59,323 bases of DNA from Podochytrium sp. JEL0797 (taxonomy: Eukaryota; Chytridiomycota; Chytridiomycetes; Chytridiales; Chytriomycetaceae). The notes below the pieces were generated by a model. The model was not told where the DNA came from. It did not search any database and saw nothing but the letters and a program-made list of their open reading frames with translations. The stretch covers positions 1 through 59,323 of the forward strand of contig JADGJG010000051.1 of the NCBI GenBank assembly GCA_027596195.1, written 5' to 3'. This document shows positions 31,973 through 43,906 of the stretch, in pieces; the stretch's first letter is position 1, and each line of letters opens with the position of its first letter. The position numbers were made by a program, and so were the translations under genes.

Positions 31973-32910
31973 TCAATGCTTTTGTGCCATATCAATCTCG
32001 GCGCGAATCCGATTCACCTCTTCGAAGGTCACTGCAAGAGTCAGATTCGCAGGCTTGACCGAAACGCAGACAGTGCTTCCTGGATCAACCGAGACAGTCC
32101 ATCTGCCTTTGAAAACGTCAAATGAGAGCAAGATGGCAACAGTCTGATTCAACTCGGGTCTCTGGCTCAACCCATCGAGAAAGGCAAAATCGCCAATCTT
32201 GAACTCATCAAAGGGCCGACAAATGCCCTTGTGGCCTGACCTCTACGCTTGCTTCTGGCATTCACGCGAACAGTACCAATCGAGGCGGCATGAATCGCAT
32301 TTTTTGAGGGTGGGCTTCGCTTCCCTGCACGAGTAAGTAGCATGGCGCTTTGGACGCCATTCTCTTACTGCACCGGACGGCACAAATCTTCCACAGAGCC
32401 TCTTCTGGATTCATTGAATGCATCACGTCCGTCTCGATTTGTCGCTGGGATCTTTCCACTTCCTCAAGCAAACCCAAAGTCATTGGGCGCCAGCGGACAT
32501 CCAAAACAATCCACAAGGCGCAGACTCACAAAGTCAACAGATTTGGTGCCCATCCATGCCTGCTCTTGTTACAGTTGTTTTGGAGACATGGAATCCCAGA
32601 TGCGGAGGCCTCTGCGGAAGTCGGCAAACACAGACACTGACTTGTTCTTGAAGACGGCGCCACCCACATATCCCGCAATGAACATGGTAATGCCTTGGTA
32701 GTATGGATGTTCGCCAGGGCGGGCAGCGAGGGTTTTGAAGAAGGAAGCGTCGGTGGGCAAGGCGCGCTCCTCTCCCGCCAGCATTTCCTCGCAGCCCTCG
32801 TAGCATGCGTGTAGGAGGACGTCCTTGCGGTCAGAGGGTATTAGGCCGATGGGCAGGCTGAGAAGTTCTTGTTTGTAGTCTTCGAGTTTGGAGCGCTTGC
32901 TTGGAGACAT
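31973..32910 (-). pseudogene. MYND-family copy K, multiple lesions
   Basis: The N-terminal domain reads well from the ATG at 32910 (QELLSLPIGLIPSDRKD, EHPYYQGITMFIAGY). A stop then falls within SPKQL, at the position of the family Gln-rich QLQQE block. A frameshift follows in the VDC segment near 32505, another around the first zinc cysteine pair, and a TAG replaces the conserved Trp of the finger (QKQA-stop-RSGHKGIC). The C-terminal domain (AFLDGLSQ, VSVKPANLT) is readable to its stop at 31973. Four defects make it clearly dead, yet it is still close to copy J. Confidence 0.85.
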
Positions 32911-33423
32911 TTCTTGGAAGAATTCGGAACACATCGTGGCAATCACCAACCCCAAGTGTTGGATCGTATGTGTACAGTGTACGGTATTGCAAAATGGAGG
33001 GCTAATATGTTGTCAGAAGTGAGTGGCGCCTTTCCACATTCCCCCTTTGCTGGTCATCTCTAAGAGACTCGATAATTTGCATCCCCTCTGATCTTCAGCC
33101 CTTTCACGAACAAACCATTTTTAAGTAAATGATACTCCATTGGCCCACATGAGCTAATCAGTCAAAGTTTTTGGGATTGACTCATTTTGATTAAAAAATA
33201 CTTGCTGGTCTCTAATATCGACATGTCTGAAAAAGAGCCGTTTTGAAGAGTTTGTAACAATTGCTTATGAGTTTTACCTTAACCGTTGGGGCGACCAAAA
33301 CTGTGTCATCATCTCGCGGTATGAAATCTGTATCGTGAAGGGCGGGGAATCGTTCGTCAATAGGTATACAGCGGCTCTTTTTTCGAAAATAACATAAATA
33401 GTAATGGTGGTTTATTTCTTGTT
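32911..33423. other. Intergenic, no gene seen
   Basis: About 510 bases between MYND copy K and the 3' end of transporter T4. A/T-rich at 33120-33260 and 33380-33420, the latter likely containing the T4 polyadenylation region. No coding motif recognised. Confidence 0.45.
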
Positions 33424-36400
33424 TTAACCAGTCGTTGTTCTGATTACAATCGCATCGCCAGATACATCTTCCGGATCCAAAATATCAGCAGCTTCGCCAA
33501 ACAACGCTTTCATCAATGGCACCGTCTCATCCAACACGCGCGAAACCTCCCGCAACGAAACCGACATTCCCTCCACCCTAACCCACTTGTCGGTATTCAA
33601 AGCATCCAGCATTCCCTTCCTGTCGGACGGAATCGCTCCATCAAACGGGTCCCTCCCATCGAACGCATGCGGCTGACTGTGTTCCAACAACATGGTCACG
33701 AACCCTTCAATCATCTTGCTCCTCGAATGCGAAGCTTTGGGCAGATTCGGGAGAAGTGGGTCTTTGGTGACCATTGTGCTCGCGAAAATAAAGAGCAACA
33801 CGCGAATCGTGGAATGCATCTCGGCGCGTGCTGTGCCGTACTCGCCAAACGTCAGAATGCGGTTGATGCGTGGACCAAACGGCTGTTCCCCCGTACACAA
33901 GCGCAGACATTCAAGCCGATCGAGAAGCTCGTATTGTTGGAAAATGACGGCGCGGTAATCCATTTCCGGGAACGGCCGTTCGAGACGTGGTTCCAGGGTT
34001 CCGTAGTGCACGAGAGTTTCCAAGGACAAGAGTTGCGAAAAGATTTGGTTGCGAAAGTCTTTGATGTCGGACACATCTTGTTTGGTCATTTTGGAGTCCT
34101 TGTCACCCGTGCGGCCGCGACTGGAGATGATTTTGCGGTAGAAGATGTTGAGGTTGCGGAAGATTTTGGCCATTTCGCTGCGGAGGATTCTTCTTGCGCT
34201 CATGGGGTACACAAAGTTTTGGAAGAGGACAACAAAGACTAGGAACAGAATGTTAGTTGCTGTCGCGCCCAAAGATTCCCCATTAATTACATACCAAGAG
34301 CCGTGGAAATCACGACGACCAGCTTCATCAAATATTCCGCAGGATCCGGGAAGGTGGGATCGCCCAAATACGCGATGGAGATGAACAGGTACTAAACAAA
34401 GCGAATCAGGGACATGAGCAGAGAAGTAAGGGAAAGCATACCATCGTGTACGAAATCAAAACAAGTCTCGCCAGAGTCGCGTGTTGAGGATAAAACAAGT
34501 TGACGTAAAAGACAGGAATCGCTTGGAGGCCACCAATCAAAATGTGCCACGGCGACTCCTTTCCAAACACGAGAACGCCGCAGTATCCCAAAGTTCCCCC
34601 CGCAACCGTGCCAACCAGTCTAGGAATGAGAGTGCTGTAGGCTTGGCCGATGGAAGGTCCCATGGCGACCGCGATTGGAGCGAGAGCACGCTCAAAGTAC
34701 CAAGTGTTGTATGTGTTTCTGTAAAACAAGCGTGTGAGATGGTTGAACACGAACCCTCCATGCAAGCACAAAAAACTCACGTAGAAATCAACAACGTCAG
34801 CTGGAACAGCATGATGGCGATGGCAGATTTGAATGCATAGACGGAATCGTCAGAGAGGATGAAATTTTTGCACTTGACCATCCATTTCCGGGTCGACATC
34901 AAGGTGGGTGCTGAGTATTTTTGAGGCCAACGAGCTTTGATGCGACCAAACAGGGCCTTCAACTGAATGATCCAACCAAAGTGGACACGGACCCGACGTT
35001 CTTCTTGGGCGCGCGTATGGGTTTCGTTGTATAGGCACGCGATTTCCTTCACAAACTTGAAACAAAGGACGTGTTAAAGGTTGGGGGTAGGGAAACGACA
35101 AAAGACAACCACACACCTCATTGGCCGCCAAAATGTGGAAGTTGAGTTGAGCAAACTTTTCCCACGCCGATTTCGCTTCGCTCGTTGTGAACTTCAACAA
35201 TCCATCCTCCGGGTTTTCAAACACGGCCGTGAACACCGACGGTTGAATGAGCGAAAAGACGCGAAGGGAAGCGGCATTTGCTTCCTCCAGATTCGCCACT
35301 AGGTTCTCATTCGCCAGTTTCCCGCGTTCTTCGCGCTTCGTTTGCCCCAAATCATCCATCAACCCCCCGAACACACCCGCAACCGCGTCATCGAATCCCT
35401 GCCACGCACTCCTCAAATCGGACGTCACATTCGATTGATACAAAGCAGTCTTCAACAGTCGCACAGTATCGGGCCCATTCAAAACCGTGTGCTCCGAAAA
35501 CAAAACAGCGGCAACACTTTTGGTCTGCTGCGTAATGACAGTGTAATCCTTGACCGAAAAGTGGGAATACGAAATCTCGCGCGAGGCCTGTTCGAGGCAC
35601 CTGTCGAGGCATCCAAACGTTTTTTGAATCTCCACCACGAGTTGGTTTCGCGTCGCGCAGTTGGCAAGGTATTCGTCTTGCGAGAATCCCGAGCAAATGA
35701 GGCAAGCGGTCGACGCACGCGACAGTTTGGCCATCTTGTCGTAAATTTCGCATAGCATTTCGTTCACGTGCCATTCGCCGAAGTCCGGGAAAATGCATAC
35801 GTTGACGAAAAGTCCGATTCTGAAATCGAATTGTGAGTAAATCAAGCCTTGAATACGGCGGCAAAATATGATTCGCATACCCGATGCCCATGTAGTATGA
35901 GATCATGGTATCCGCAAGGTAATTATAATCGAGCTGGTCGCCCCAACTCGAGTTTGGACCCAAAACGCCGGTTTCACCAGCTGTGGAAATGAATGAAATC
36001 AGGATTCCAAAGATCACGACCTGGAAATATCGATCGTGGGACTGAGCGCGGAGAAGCGAGAGCAGATAAATGTACGGGAAGAGGCCGATTCCCATCAGGT
36101 AATGTTGCGAGCCACAAACGCCTTCCAAGAATGCCCACATGCAACCAGAAAGCGCAATAATAATTGCTGCGAGGCCTGAAATGTATAGGAAGGATCCAAC
36201 GGTCTGGGCGCTGGAATTTTGTTTGAAGGTTTGTGGTCAGCCTCAAATCATGCGAATTCAACAGAATCGACGCCCGAACTCACGGAGAATGTACGATATT
36301 GACGAAGATCATCCAATACTAATACGGAAGAAATTAGATGATTAGAAATAATCCAAGCCTCCAGCCCCAAGCCCCAAGCCCCAAGCCCCAGCCAAAGCCC

Positions 36401-36627
36401 AAAACCCCAAACTTACAAGGTCTCTCGGCTGCATCCAAGAGCTGATCGAGGGTGTAAGAAAAAAGACGTATGCAAGGACAAGCTAAACCAACAATTCGTT
36501 AGCGAATTCCAAGGAAACAAGCCAAGCTTACTGCCAGCACTGCCTTCATCCAGTTGATCCAATCCCGGACGCTTCGTTTAGGATTCACACGCTTGAGGAA
36601 GGCTTCTAGACGAGGATTTGCTGCCAT
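33424..36627 (-). CDS. FUSC/ArAE-like membrane transporter T4, multi-exon
   Basis: First of five tandem minus-strand copies and one of three (T4-T6) with an N-terminal extension before the usual tag: the protein begins MAANPRLEAFLKRVNPK and continues RDWINWMKAVLA. Further exons give TPSISSWMQPRD, AQTVGSFLYISG, QGVCGSQHYLMGIGLFPYIY-like text (here EGVCGSQHYLMGIG), STAGETGVLGPNSSWGDQLD, a long loop from IGLFVNVCIFPDFGEWHVNE, and the FUSC motif GPSIGQAYSTLIPRLVGTVAGG. The last exon (YPMSARRILRSEMAKIFRNLNIFYRKI) ends at 33424. About 10 introns are visible, one with a GGGGCTT tandem repeat. An intron after VVVISTAL splits the region before the final domain. I could close all junctions in outline but not confirm exact length (roughly 880-900 aa). 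Confidence 0.8.
36363..36402 (-). repeat. Intronic 7-base tandem repeat
   Basis: Three to four near-perfect copies of CCCCAAG (GGGGCTT on the coding strand), with degenerate flanking copies, inside the second intron of T4. It is probably a slippage product. The unit resembles some telomere units but is internal and short. Confidence 0.7.
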
Positions 36628-36788
36628 TGATGTTTGTTTCTGATTTGATTTTTGTAATTCATGCATCGGCGTTTCCAGAGTCGAAACCAAAAAATGTCGT
36701 GACTCACGCTCATCGCCTGGGCATGGAATTTTTTCGACGGCGCAGAAAACTAGGGGAGGATTTGTCACCCACAGGAAAGTCAAATGAT

Positions 36789-39700
36789 TTATTTAATGAA
36801 GATTGGCAGCAGAGTATCATCTTCTGGGTCCAAAATATCCGGTGCTTCTCCAAACAGAGATTTCAAATACGGAACAGTCTCATCCAACACGCGCGAAACT
36901 TCTCTCAACGACACAGACATTCCTTGAATCCGCACCCACTTGTCGGTGTTCAGCGTGTCCAACATTCCGCCCCTGTCCACAGGCATCACTGCATCCAACG
37001 GATCCGTCCCATCAAACTCATGCGGCTGGCTGTGCTCCAACAACATCGTCAAGAAGCCGTCAATCATCTTGCTCCTCGAATGCGACGCTTTCGGCAGGTT
37101 CGGGAGAAGTGGCGCCTTCGTCACCATGGTGGACGCGAAAATGAACAGCAGCACGCGGATCGTGGAATGCATTTCGGCGCGTGCTTCGCCATACTCGCCA
37201 AATCGCAAAACTCGCTTGATGTACGGGTCCGATGAGTTTTCGCCGACACACAAGCGCAGACATTCGAGACGATCGAGAAGTTCGTATTGCTGGGAGATGA
37301 CGGCGCGGTAGTTGGTCTCGGGGAATCGTCTTTCCAGCCGCGGTTCGAGAGTTGAATAATGCACCAAAGTTTCCAAAGCCACCAGTTGCGAAAAGATTTC
37401 GTTTCGAAAGTCCTTGGTTTCGGCCTCCTCGATCTTAGACATTCTCGCGTCGAGTTCGACCGTTTGGGCGCGTCTTGAGACGATCTTGCGATAGAAAATG
37501 TTGAGGTCCCGAAAGATGTCGGAAATGCGATCTCGGAGTTGGGTTCTTGCGCGCATGGGGTAAAACAGAGTCGTGAAGAGCGTAGCGAAAACTTTTTCAT
37601 AGCTCTTGATTAGAATCCTATGATCAGCAAACGAGCAAAACTCACCAAGAGAGACCGAAATGACCGTCACCAGCCTGAAAAGGTATTCCGCGGGATCGGG
37701 GAATGTGGGGTCGCCCAAATATGCGACCGAAATGAAAATGTACTGCAAGCAAAAACTTAGATGCGAGACTGCTTAGAAACAAGATCTTACCATCGTGTAC
37801 GAAATAAGGCAAAGCCTTGCCAGGGTCGCGTGTTGCGGATAAAACAAGTTCACGTAAAAGACGGGAACCGCTTGGAGAAGCCCAGTCAGGATATGCCATG
37901 GGGTCTCCTTGCCAAATACAAGAACGCAAACATAACCGAGAGTGCCGCCGAACACTGTGCCAACGATTCTTGGAACGAGCGTACTGTATGTTTGCCCGAG
38001 AGACGGACCCATCGCGACGGCAATCGGAGCGAGACCGCGTTCAAAGTACCAAGCGTCATATGTGTTTCTGTATTACGCAGACATATTTTCAGCTTCTGCA
38101 TAAATTTGAAGCGAACTCCTCAAAGACTTACGTGGAGATCAAAAGCGTCAATTGGAAGAGCATGATTGCAGTGGCAGATTTGAATGCATAAATGGAGCTG
38201 TCCGACAGCAAGAAGTCTTTGCAGACTACCGAAGCCTTGCGGAGAGAACTCCTTGATAGTTTCCAGCCAGCGATTCGAGCGTGGATGCGACCAAAGAGCG
38301 CCTTCAATTGAATCAACCAGCCAAAATGGAATCGAACACGTCGGTTTTCTTGGGCGCGTGAATGGGTCTCGTTGTGGAGAGACTTCAGCTCCTGAACAAA
38401 CTTACGAACAGAAATTTTGATGAAGTGAGTTTGAAGTCAAAATAAAATAGGAAAAACAAGATGAAGATCTACCTCGGTTGTCGCCAGAGAGTGGAAATTG
38501 AGCTGCAGGAACACCTCCCATGCATTTTTGGACCCCGGAGTCAACGAGTCCAAAAGTTGTCCATTGGACACCGAGTGTTCAAAAACGTCCGAAAATATAG
38601 CAGGTTGACGCGTTTGGATAGTTCCGAGAGCCGCGTTAGCCGCGCGAGTCAGAGCTTCGACCACAGCATCATTCCCTGCCTTGACTTCGTGTGCTGGTTG
38701 GCGCAAATCCGAACACAGCCCACCAAAGACCATTCTGCATGCATCGTCGAATTCATGCCAAGCCATCTTCATCTCGTCAGTGATGCTCTTCTGAAACGCG
38801 GGAAACTGCAGCAGGTTTGGGGTTTCTGGGCCGTTCAGGATCGTGTGCTCCGAGAACAACACGGCAGCGACGCTCTTGGTCTGTTGCACGATTGTCGCGT
38901 AATCCTTGGTCGAGAAGTGAGAGTACGAGATTTCCCTGTGATGGAGAGTTTTGGATACGGTGGTGATAGTGGAGATTTATACTCAATTTACCTTGACGCT
39001 TGTTCGATGGCAGAATCGACGAGTCTGAATGTTTTTTGTATGTCCAACACAAGTTGGTTTCTGGTACGGCAGTTGGAAAGGTATTCGTCTTCGCTGAAAG
39101 TCGCGTTGATCAGGCAAGAGGTTGACGTGCTCGACAACTCAGCCATGTTTTCGAAAATCTCTGACAGCATTGCGTTGAGGTGCCATTCGCCAAAGTCGGG
39201 AAGAATGCAGACGTTTACGATTAGGCCGATTCTGAAATCGAGATAAAGAAAGTGAGTAAACAAAGTTTGCATGTGGTGGGAGAAACAAGATTCGTTACCC
39301 GAGACCCATAAAATAAGAAATGATCGTGTGCGCCAAGTAGTTGTAGTCCAGCTGGTTTCCCCAACTCGTGTTTGGACCCAAAACACCCGTTTCGCCAGCA
39401 GTAGCAATGTAAGAGATCAGGATGCCGAAAATCTGTTTGTTGAGCACTCAAGGGTGAGCGGGTGGATTGGGGGTGAGTGGTGACGCGTTCACGACTTACA
39501 GTGACTTGGAAATATCGATCGTGTGACTGGGCTCGCATCAAAGAAAGCATATAAATGTATGGGAAGAGGCCGATTCCCATCAGATAATGTTGGGACCCGC
39601 ACACGCCTTGCAAGAATGCCCACATTGCGGCAGAAATGGTGATAATCACGGCTGCCAGAGATGTAATATAGAGATGGGATCCAACGGTCTGCGCTGGGGA

Positions 39701-40122
39701 GTGGACTGTGCGTGAGAGGGGCAGAGATGTTAACATCGCGGAGGGAATTGAACAAAGGCAAGAGTTTGAAAACAATTAGAAACGTTTGGTTTACTCACCG
39801 ATTTGAACGAACACCAACCAATACTAATGAAATGGAAAATGGGATACATGAGCGAAGTTGCAATTCCGAGCCAAGCCAAGCCCAAAACTCACGGTATCAC
39901 GAGGCTGCATCCATGACATGAGCGCGGGTGTAAACATGTAGACATATCCGAGAAACAACTATCAGGAGCGGGGTGGGTCAGGGTGAGAAGCCGGGTTTCT
40001 GTCGGAAAGAAAAGGACTGAACTCACAGCAAGCACGGCCTTGAACCAGTTAATCCAATCTCTGTTGCTGAGTTTTGGATTGAGTCGTTTGAGAAACGCTG
40101 TGAGTTTGGAGTTCGCTGGCAT
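36789..40122 (-). CDS. FUSC/ArAE-like membrane transporter T5, multi-exon
   Basis: It begins MPANSKLTAFLKRLNPKLSNRDWINWFKAVLA at 40122, the T4-T6 subgroup extension. Later exons include AQTVGSHLYITS, QGVCGSQHYLMGIGLFPYIYML, GETGVLGPNTSWGNQLD, NVCILPDFGEWHLNAML, an exon boundary before EISYSHFS, TILNGPETPNLL, VQELKSLHNETHSRAQENRR-like text, GPSLGQTYSTLVPRIVGTVFGGTLGY, and a last exon with YPMRARTQLRDRISDIFRDLNIFYRKIVSRRAQTVELDARM. It ends LLPIFIK at 36789. T5 and T6 share the TVELDARMSKIEEAETKDFRNE block, so they are closest to each other. About 160 bases separate it from T4's start. No frame lesion was seen. Confidence 0.8.
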
Positions 40123-40435
40123 GATTTCAAGCTTGATTTTTCGTCTGCTGTTTGTGACCCCCAGCATCATTCCAAACTTGGCGAATGACTCAGAAATAGG
40201 AAACAGAAGTGTTCGACGGTATATACAAGATTCGTGGGAAAATTCCGCCATTTGCTTGGTCATCGGGTTCGATAAACGAGCGTGGTTGCCCTGGTGGTTG
40301 CCTGGGCATTGAACTTTTTTCTTTCACTTTGGATTACTCACTTTTTTTTAGCATACAAGATGGGTGGACGCTTGCCGAGCCGCGCTCTTGCATTTATCGA
40401 GCCAAAGCGGGGAAATGCGCATCACAAAAAGGAGT

Positions 40436-43400
40436 TTATTTATACTCGTTCTTTCCAATCACAATGGGTAGAAGCGCCTCATCTTCAGGGTCGAGAATAT
40501 CCGGAGCCTCTCCAAACAGGGACTTCAAATACGGAATCGTCTCATCCAACACGCGCGAAACTTCTCGCAACGAGACGGACATTCCCTGCACTCGCACCCA
40601 CTTTGGCGAATTCAGCGCCTCCAACATTCCTTTCCTATCCACCGGCATCACACCGTCAAACGGATCCGACCCATCGTACTCGTGCGGTTGGCTGTGCTGC
40701 AGCAGCATCGACACGAACCCTTCAATCATCTTGTCTCGCGAATGGGACGCTTTGGGCAGATTCGGCAAAAGTCGGAGCTTCGTGAGCATCGTGGAGGCCG
40801 AAATGAACAGCAACACGCGGATGTTTTGATGCATCTCGGCACGCGCTTCCCCATAAGCACCGAACTTCAAGATCTGCTTGATTTTGGGATCAAATGGTTC
40901 GTCTCCGATGCACAAACGCAGGCATTCGAGGCGGTCCAAGAGTTGATACTGGTGGTCCACGATTTCTTTGTAGTCCGTTTCTTGAAACGGTCCTTCGAGA
41001 CGCGGTTCCAACGTGCAGTAATGCATCAAACTGTTCAAGGCCACCAGTTGCGAAAAGATTTCGTTTCGGAAGTCCTTGGTTTCGGCTTCCTCGATCTTGG
41101 ACATTCTCGCGTCGAGTTCGACGGTTCTGGTGCGTCTGGAGACAATCTTGCGATAGAACACATTCAAATCGGTGAAGACTGTTCAAAATAACCGAATTAA
41201 ATCCAATCCAAAGGCAAAAGAAACCAACAAATACATACTGGTGGCGAGCTTCGATCGGAGAAGTTTGCGACTGGTCATGGGGAAAATGAGGGTCGCGAAA
41301 ATGGTCGCGTAAACCTATATAGGGTTGTCATTAGCGGTGAAGCACAAAAAAAGCGCACAAAGGATTACCAGTGCGACAGAAATCACAGTCACAAGCTTCA
41401 TCAGATATTGTGAAGGGTCCGGGAAAGTTGGGTCGTGCTCATACGCGATTGTGATGAAAAGATACTGATCAAAAAAGAGTTAGAATTTTGGCGGATAAAG
41501 GGAAAGTGTCGCGGTACCATCGTGTACGAAATGAGACACAGTCTGGCCAAAACAGCGTGTTGGGGGTAAAAAAAGTTCACGTAGAAGACGGGGACCATTT
41601 GGAAGAATCCAATCAGAATGTGCCAAGGCGAATCCTTCCCAAACACGAGGACGCCGCAATAGCCGACTGTGCCACCAAACACGGTGCCAAGGATTCTTGG
41701 AATGAGTGTGCTGTATGTTTGTCCAAGAGAAGGGCCCATCGCGACCGCGATCGGAGCGAGACCACGTTCAAAGTACCAATGGTCATAGGTGTTCCTGAAA
41801 AAGGACTGTCAAGATCGGGAGCAAATCAAAACTCTCGCGTCAAACACTCACGTTGAAATCAAGAGAGTCAATTGGAACAGCATGATGGCAATCGCAGATT
41901 TGAACGCGTAAATGGAGTTGTCCGAAACGAGGAAATCCTTGAAACTCGAAAGAGCCTTGCGCGCCGAGGATCTCGAGGGGTTTCTAAACGCGTTCGCTGC
42001 GTGGATCTTGGCGTGACGGAAGAACGATTTCACCTGAGTCGTGAAGCCAAAGTGGAATCGGACACGTCGGTGCTCTTGGGCGCGAGAATGGGTCTCTTGG
42101 TGAAGAGACTTCAGTTCCTTAACAAACTGCAAGAAAAAACACCTTAAGTATTTCTTTTGAAAATGGAGGATGGATGCTGGACAAAGATCAACCTCCTGTG
42201 TCGCCAAATCATGGAAATTCAGCTGGGCAAACTTCTCCCACGCGTCTTTGGATGCTTGTGTCGTGCAATCATCCAGCCCGACATCGGCGTGTTCAAAAAT
42301 GGTGGAGAACACGGCCGGCTTATGAATCGAGAATTCGTCAAGAGCGACATTCGTCGCGGCATCGAGGCCTAAAACGAGACTGCCAGTTTCCACTTTGACT
42401 TCGTCGGCCGGCTGTTCCAGGTCCATCACCATCCCTTCGAAAACTGCACTACACGCAGTGTCGAAATCGCGCCATGCCGCCTGCATTTGGATGGTCACGT
42501 TGCTCTGGTACACCGGGTTCCGGACCAATCTCAATGCCTCTGGCCCATTGAGCACGGTGTTGATGGAGAAGAGCGTGGCAGCGACGCTTTTGGCTTGTTG
42601 GGCGACAGAGGAGTAGTCGGCTGTGGAGAATTTCGAATACGAGATTTCTCTGTGTGCAGAGGAATGTTCATTAGAAAAAAACGGCAAACAGATATTCAAT
42701 GTTTGTACCGCGATGCGTGTTCGATGGTGGAATCCACCTTGCGAAAGGTTTTCTGGATGGCCGAGACGAGTTTGTTTCGAGTTTCGCAGTTGGCAAGGTA
42801 TTCGTCCTGCGAGAAGCCCGAGCAAATCAGACAGGCGGTCGACGCGCGGGACAGTTCGGCCATGTTGAGGAAAATCTCGGAGAGCATATCGTTGAGGTGC
42901 CATTCACCAAAGTCCGGAAGAACGCAGAGATTGACGAAAAGACCGATTCTGGTTTCGCATTGTGAGTAAATCAAGCCTTGAATACGGTGGGAAAACAAGA
43001 TTTGTTACCCCAATCCCATGAAGTATGAGATCATGGTGTCCGCCAAATAATTATAATCCAACTGGTCGCCCCAGCTTGAATCGGGACCGAGAACGCCGGT
43101 TTCGCCGGCGGTGGAAATGTACGAAATCAAGATACCAAAAATCTGGGGGGTCAAGTTCAGAGGGCATTGGGAATTGGGCTACGGTTTCACGCTAAAAGGA
43201 TAAATACACACCGCGACTTGGAAATAACGGTCGTGTGACTGGGCTCGCATCAAGGACAGCAAATAAATGTACGGGAAGAGACCGATTCCCATCAGGTAAT
43301 GTTGGGACCCGCACACGCCTTGCAGGAAGCACCACATGCCAGCTGAAATGATGAAAATGCAGGCCGAGAGGCCAGAAATGTAGAGGTATGTTCCGACTGT

Positions 43401-43724
43401 TTGCGCAGGGTTGTGAACTTGAAAAAGAAAGCGATCAGAACACTTTTGCTGCAAACAAAGGCGCATATTACCGATATTTGTGAACACCATCCAGTAAAGA
43501 TCACGTAGTTGCATCCATGAGCCTGTGGAATACGAACTTCGGTTAGAGCCTGAAGAATGACGGCAAGTGCTGCCAAATGACTCACTGATGGCGGGAGTCA
43601 AGAAAAAGATGTAGGTCAGGACGAGAGCAAGCACAGCTTTGAACCAGGTAATCCAATCCCTGACGCTGAGGCGTGGGTTGAGGCGCTTTAGGAAGGCAGC
43701 GAGCTGTGGACTGGCCTTTCTCAT
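40436..43724 (-). CDS. FUSC/ArAE-like membrane transporter T6, multi-exon
   Basis: Starts MRKASPQLAAFLKRLNPRLSVRDWITWFKAVLAL at 43724. The N-terminal spans include AQTVGTYLYISGLSACIFIISAGMW and GVCGSQHYLMGIG. The loop contains NLCVLPDFGEWHLNDML, EISYSKFSTADYSSVAQQAKSV and HKPAVFSTIFEHADVG. FUSC motif: GPSLGQTYSTLIPRILGTVFGGTVGYCGV. The last domain begins NVFYRKIVSRRTRTVELDARM and ends PIVIGKNEYK at 40436. It has one more intron than T5 near 41170-41340, just upstream of the NVFYRKI exon, where a small exon (TSRKLLRSKLATS) sits. Spacing to T5 is about 310 bases. Confidence 0.8.
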
Positions 43725-43906
43725 TGTTGCAGTGCAGAGAGTGAAGATTTTTAGTTTCGAATTTGCCCCCTCGGCTGTTAATTGATCTGAACCAATCGTG
43801 ACTCCACTTTTTTCAGGCTTGTTAGCTCGAAAAGCCTTCGTCGAGACTTGGCAATTTGGCGTTGGTATGAAATTTTTCAAAAGCAACGGCACGCTCAAGC
43901 CGCAAT

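Noticed and set aside
36363..36402. Internal telomere
   Set aside because: Only a few copies, inside an intron with coding exons on both sides.
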